Shown: in pieces, positions 60,177 to 61,190 of the stretch
Layout: each line of letters starts with the position of its first letter
Position numbering within the stretch: position 1 is the first letter of the stretch
NCBI GenBank assembly: GCA_964629825.1
Contig: CAZVUW010000005.1
Location: forward strand, 1-61,190
Direction of reading: 5' to 3'
Origin: CAZVUW01 sp964629825
Lineage (GTDB): Bacteria; Actinomycetota; Nitriliruptoria; Euzebyales; Egibacteraceae
DNA length: 61,190 bases
Notes under the pieces: generated by a model
What the model saw: only the letters and a program-made list of their open reading frames with translations
What the model was told of the DNA's origin: nothing
The model's database searches: none
Program-made: the position numbers and the translations under genes

Positions 60177-60551
60177 TCAGTCCTCGACCGGCTCCACATC
60201 CAGCGGCCCGTCGAAGATGATCACGAAGACGCAGTCCTCCTCCTGGGTCGGCGCGTGATGCATCGGGATCCCGGCGGGGAAGTGGCAGTACGACCCCGGC
60301 CCCAGCTCTCGGCCATCGACCAGCAGCCGGCCTTCGAGCACCACGATGGTGTGGGCCGCGCTGTGCCGATGCCTCTGCACCTGCAGGCCGGCCGGGTAGC
60401 GGATTAGCCAATGTTCCGCCCCGGACTCGGGGTCCGTGTACAGAGACCGCACCCCGATGTCGCGGTCATAGATGACCGGTCGGCTTGGCCTCGTCTCGGC
60501 GGCCGTGAGGTTCTCGACCATCGTCGGGCGGTCATGGTGCATACCATCCAC
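60177..60551 (-). CDS. Cupin-domain protein
   Basis: A 124-residue single cupin barrel. Motif 1 is G-x5-HxH-like (AGLQVQRHRHSAAHTIVVLEG) and motif 2 is PGSYCHFPAGIPMHH, giving His metal ligands. It belongs to the small-molecule dioxygenase or sensor cupins. Substrate unknown. It is divergent from the nitroreductase gene, with 68 bp between the starts. Confidence 0.85.
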   Translation of the reverse strand: MDGMHHDRPTMVENLTAAETRPSRPVIYDRDIGVRSLYTDPESGAEHWLIRYPAGLQVQRHRHSAAHTIVVLEGRLLVDGRELGPGSYCHFPAGIPMHHAPTQEEDCVFVIIFDGPLDVEPVED

Positions 60552-60619
60552 CTCCTTGCGCTGGGTAGAGTTCCGCCAACTGACCGCAGGCCCCCGAGAG
60601 CGGCGAGGAGAGCGCAGTC

Positions 60620-61027
60620 ATGTTGTTCGGACGCGAGCACGTCAAGGCCTATCGGGAGTCGGGCGGCGAGGTCGGCCATGAGTGGCAGGCCGGCGTCTTC
60701 ACCCTGCTTCTGACCACCAAGGGCCGCCGTACCGGCCAGCACTACACCACCCCGCTCATCTACGGGCGCGACGGCGACAGCTACGTCGTCATCGCCTCCA
60801 AGGGCGGAGCTCCCGAGCACCCCGACTGGTACCTCAACCTCCAGGCCAACCCAGACGTCGAGATCCAGGTCCTCGCCGACGTCATGCAGGCCACCGCCCG
60901 CACCGCCACCCCCGACGAGCGCGAGCGCCTCTGGCCGATGATGGCCAAGATCTGGCCCGACTACGACGAGTACATCCGCAAGACCGACCGCGAGATCCCC
61001 GTGGTCATCCTCACGCCAAAGGCCTAG
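60620..61027 (+). CDS. Deazaflavin (F420)-dependent nitroreductase family protein
   Basis: A 135-residue split-barrel protein from ATG 60620 (GAGGAGAG upstream). It has the family motifs LLLTTKGRRTGQHYTTPLIYG, VVIASKGGAPEHPDWYLNLQANPDVEIQV and PDYDEYIRKTDREIPVVIL, typical of Ddn-like enzymes that use reduced F420. Such enzymes reduce quinones or nitroaromatics in actinobacteria. It is complete; the 163 bp after it hold nothing I can support. Confidence 0.92.
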   Translation: MLFGREHVKAYRESGGEVGHEWQAGVFTLLLTTKGRRTGQHYTTPLIYGRDGDSYVVIASKGGAPEHPDWYLNLQANPDVEIQVLADVMQATARTATPDERERLWPMMAKIWPDYDEYIRKTDREIPVVILTPKA

Positions 61028-61190
61028 GTTCTCGTCTCGCGCCGGCATGTCCAGGCGATCGACGGCAGGCCCAGCCGCGGTCGGTCGACCGGTGCTCCCT
61101 GCCCGGCCCCAGCCCGTTCCGTGCGGCGTGCTCCGGACCGCCGCGTGAGCCGGCCGGCTTCTCTGGTCCCCCTTCCCCGTTCTCATGGTT

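Overview
This 61.2 kb window comes from a very GC-rich Gram-positive bacterium, almost certainly an actinobacterium. The evidence is a WhiB1-type protein, a SigR/RsrA-like sigma/anti-sigma pair, SigF with RsbW, the large helicase Lhr next to a Nei-type glycosylase, a PdtaS-type sensor kinase, an F420-type nitroreductase, and many GTG and TTG starts. Proteins with cell-wall-binding-2 (CWB2) repeats, an N-acetylglutaminylglutamine amide (NAGGN) osmolyte operon and large secreted M14 peptidases suggest a deep-branching, possibly salt-tolerant lineage such as Nitriliruptoria or Euzebya. That placement is inference. A run of ten N at 41723-41732 shows the source is a draft scaffold.

Left part (1-21 kb): the 3' end of secA, a kelch-like propeller protein, a NUDIX protein, a secreted M23 peptidase, an Rv3235-like protein, a membrane-anchored hypothetical, sigR/rsrA, an NDP-sugar epimerase, a CWB2-VanW protein, a DUF5317 membrane protein, a stand-alone sigma region 4 protein, a CWB2 amidase, a biotinyl-domain protein, pdtaS, whiB1, a glycerophosphodiesterase, a lipid kinase, sigF and rsbW. 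Several of these (secA, Rv3235, sigR/sigH, rsrA, TB7.3, Rv3220c, whiB1) keep the gene neighbourhood known from Mycobacterium tuberculosis. A perfect CRP-type site sits upstream of whiB1.

Middle part (21-42 kb): lhr, a minimal flavoprotein, csoR/copA with a palindromic copper operator between them, nei, a second kelch paralogue, a DUF378 membrane gene divergent from a CarH-type B12 photoreceptor with two arrays of 11-bp direct repeats between them, csp, an FKBP lipoprotein, and the NAGGN operon (asnO, ngg, M42 peptidase) followed by a haem-oxygenase-like iron enzyme. Next come a phosphoribosyltransferase/hydrolase pair and two small zinc-ribbon genes flanking the assembly gap.

Right part (42-61 kb): a secreted 2476-residue protein with four concanavalin-like modules and three complete M14 carboxypeptidase domains, a zinc alcohol dehydrogenase, a gamma-glutamyltransferase, CBS and amphi-Trp proteins, a two-gene operon encoding a small protein and a tyrosinase-VWA fusion, a PhzF-like gene coupled to an ABC exporter, a cupin and an F420-dependent-type nitroreductase. 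I saw no rRNA, tRNA, CRISPR array, insertion sequence or prophage. The strongest candidates for new biology are the tyrosinase-VWA operon, the triple-M14 giant, the B12-photoreceptor/DUF378 pair, and the iron enzyme appended to the NAGGN operon with a hairpin over its ribosome binding site.
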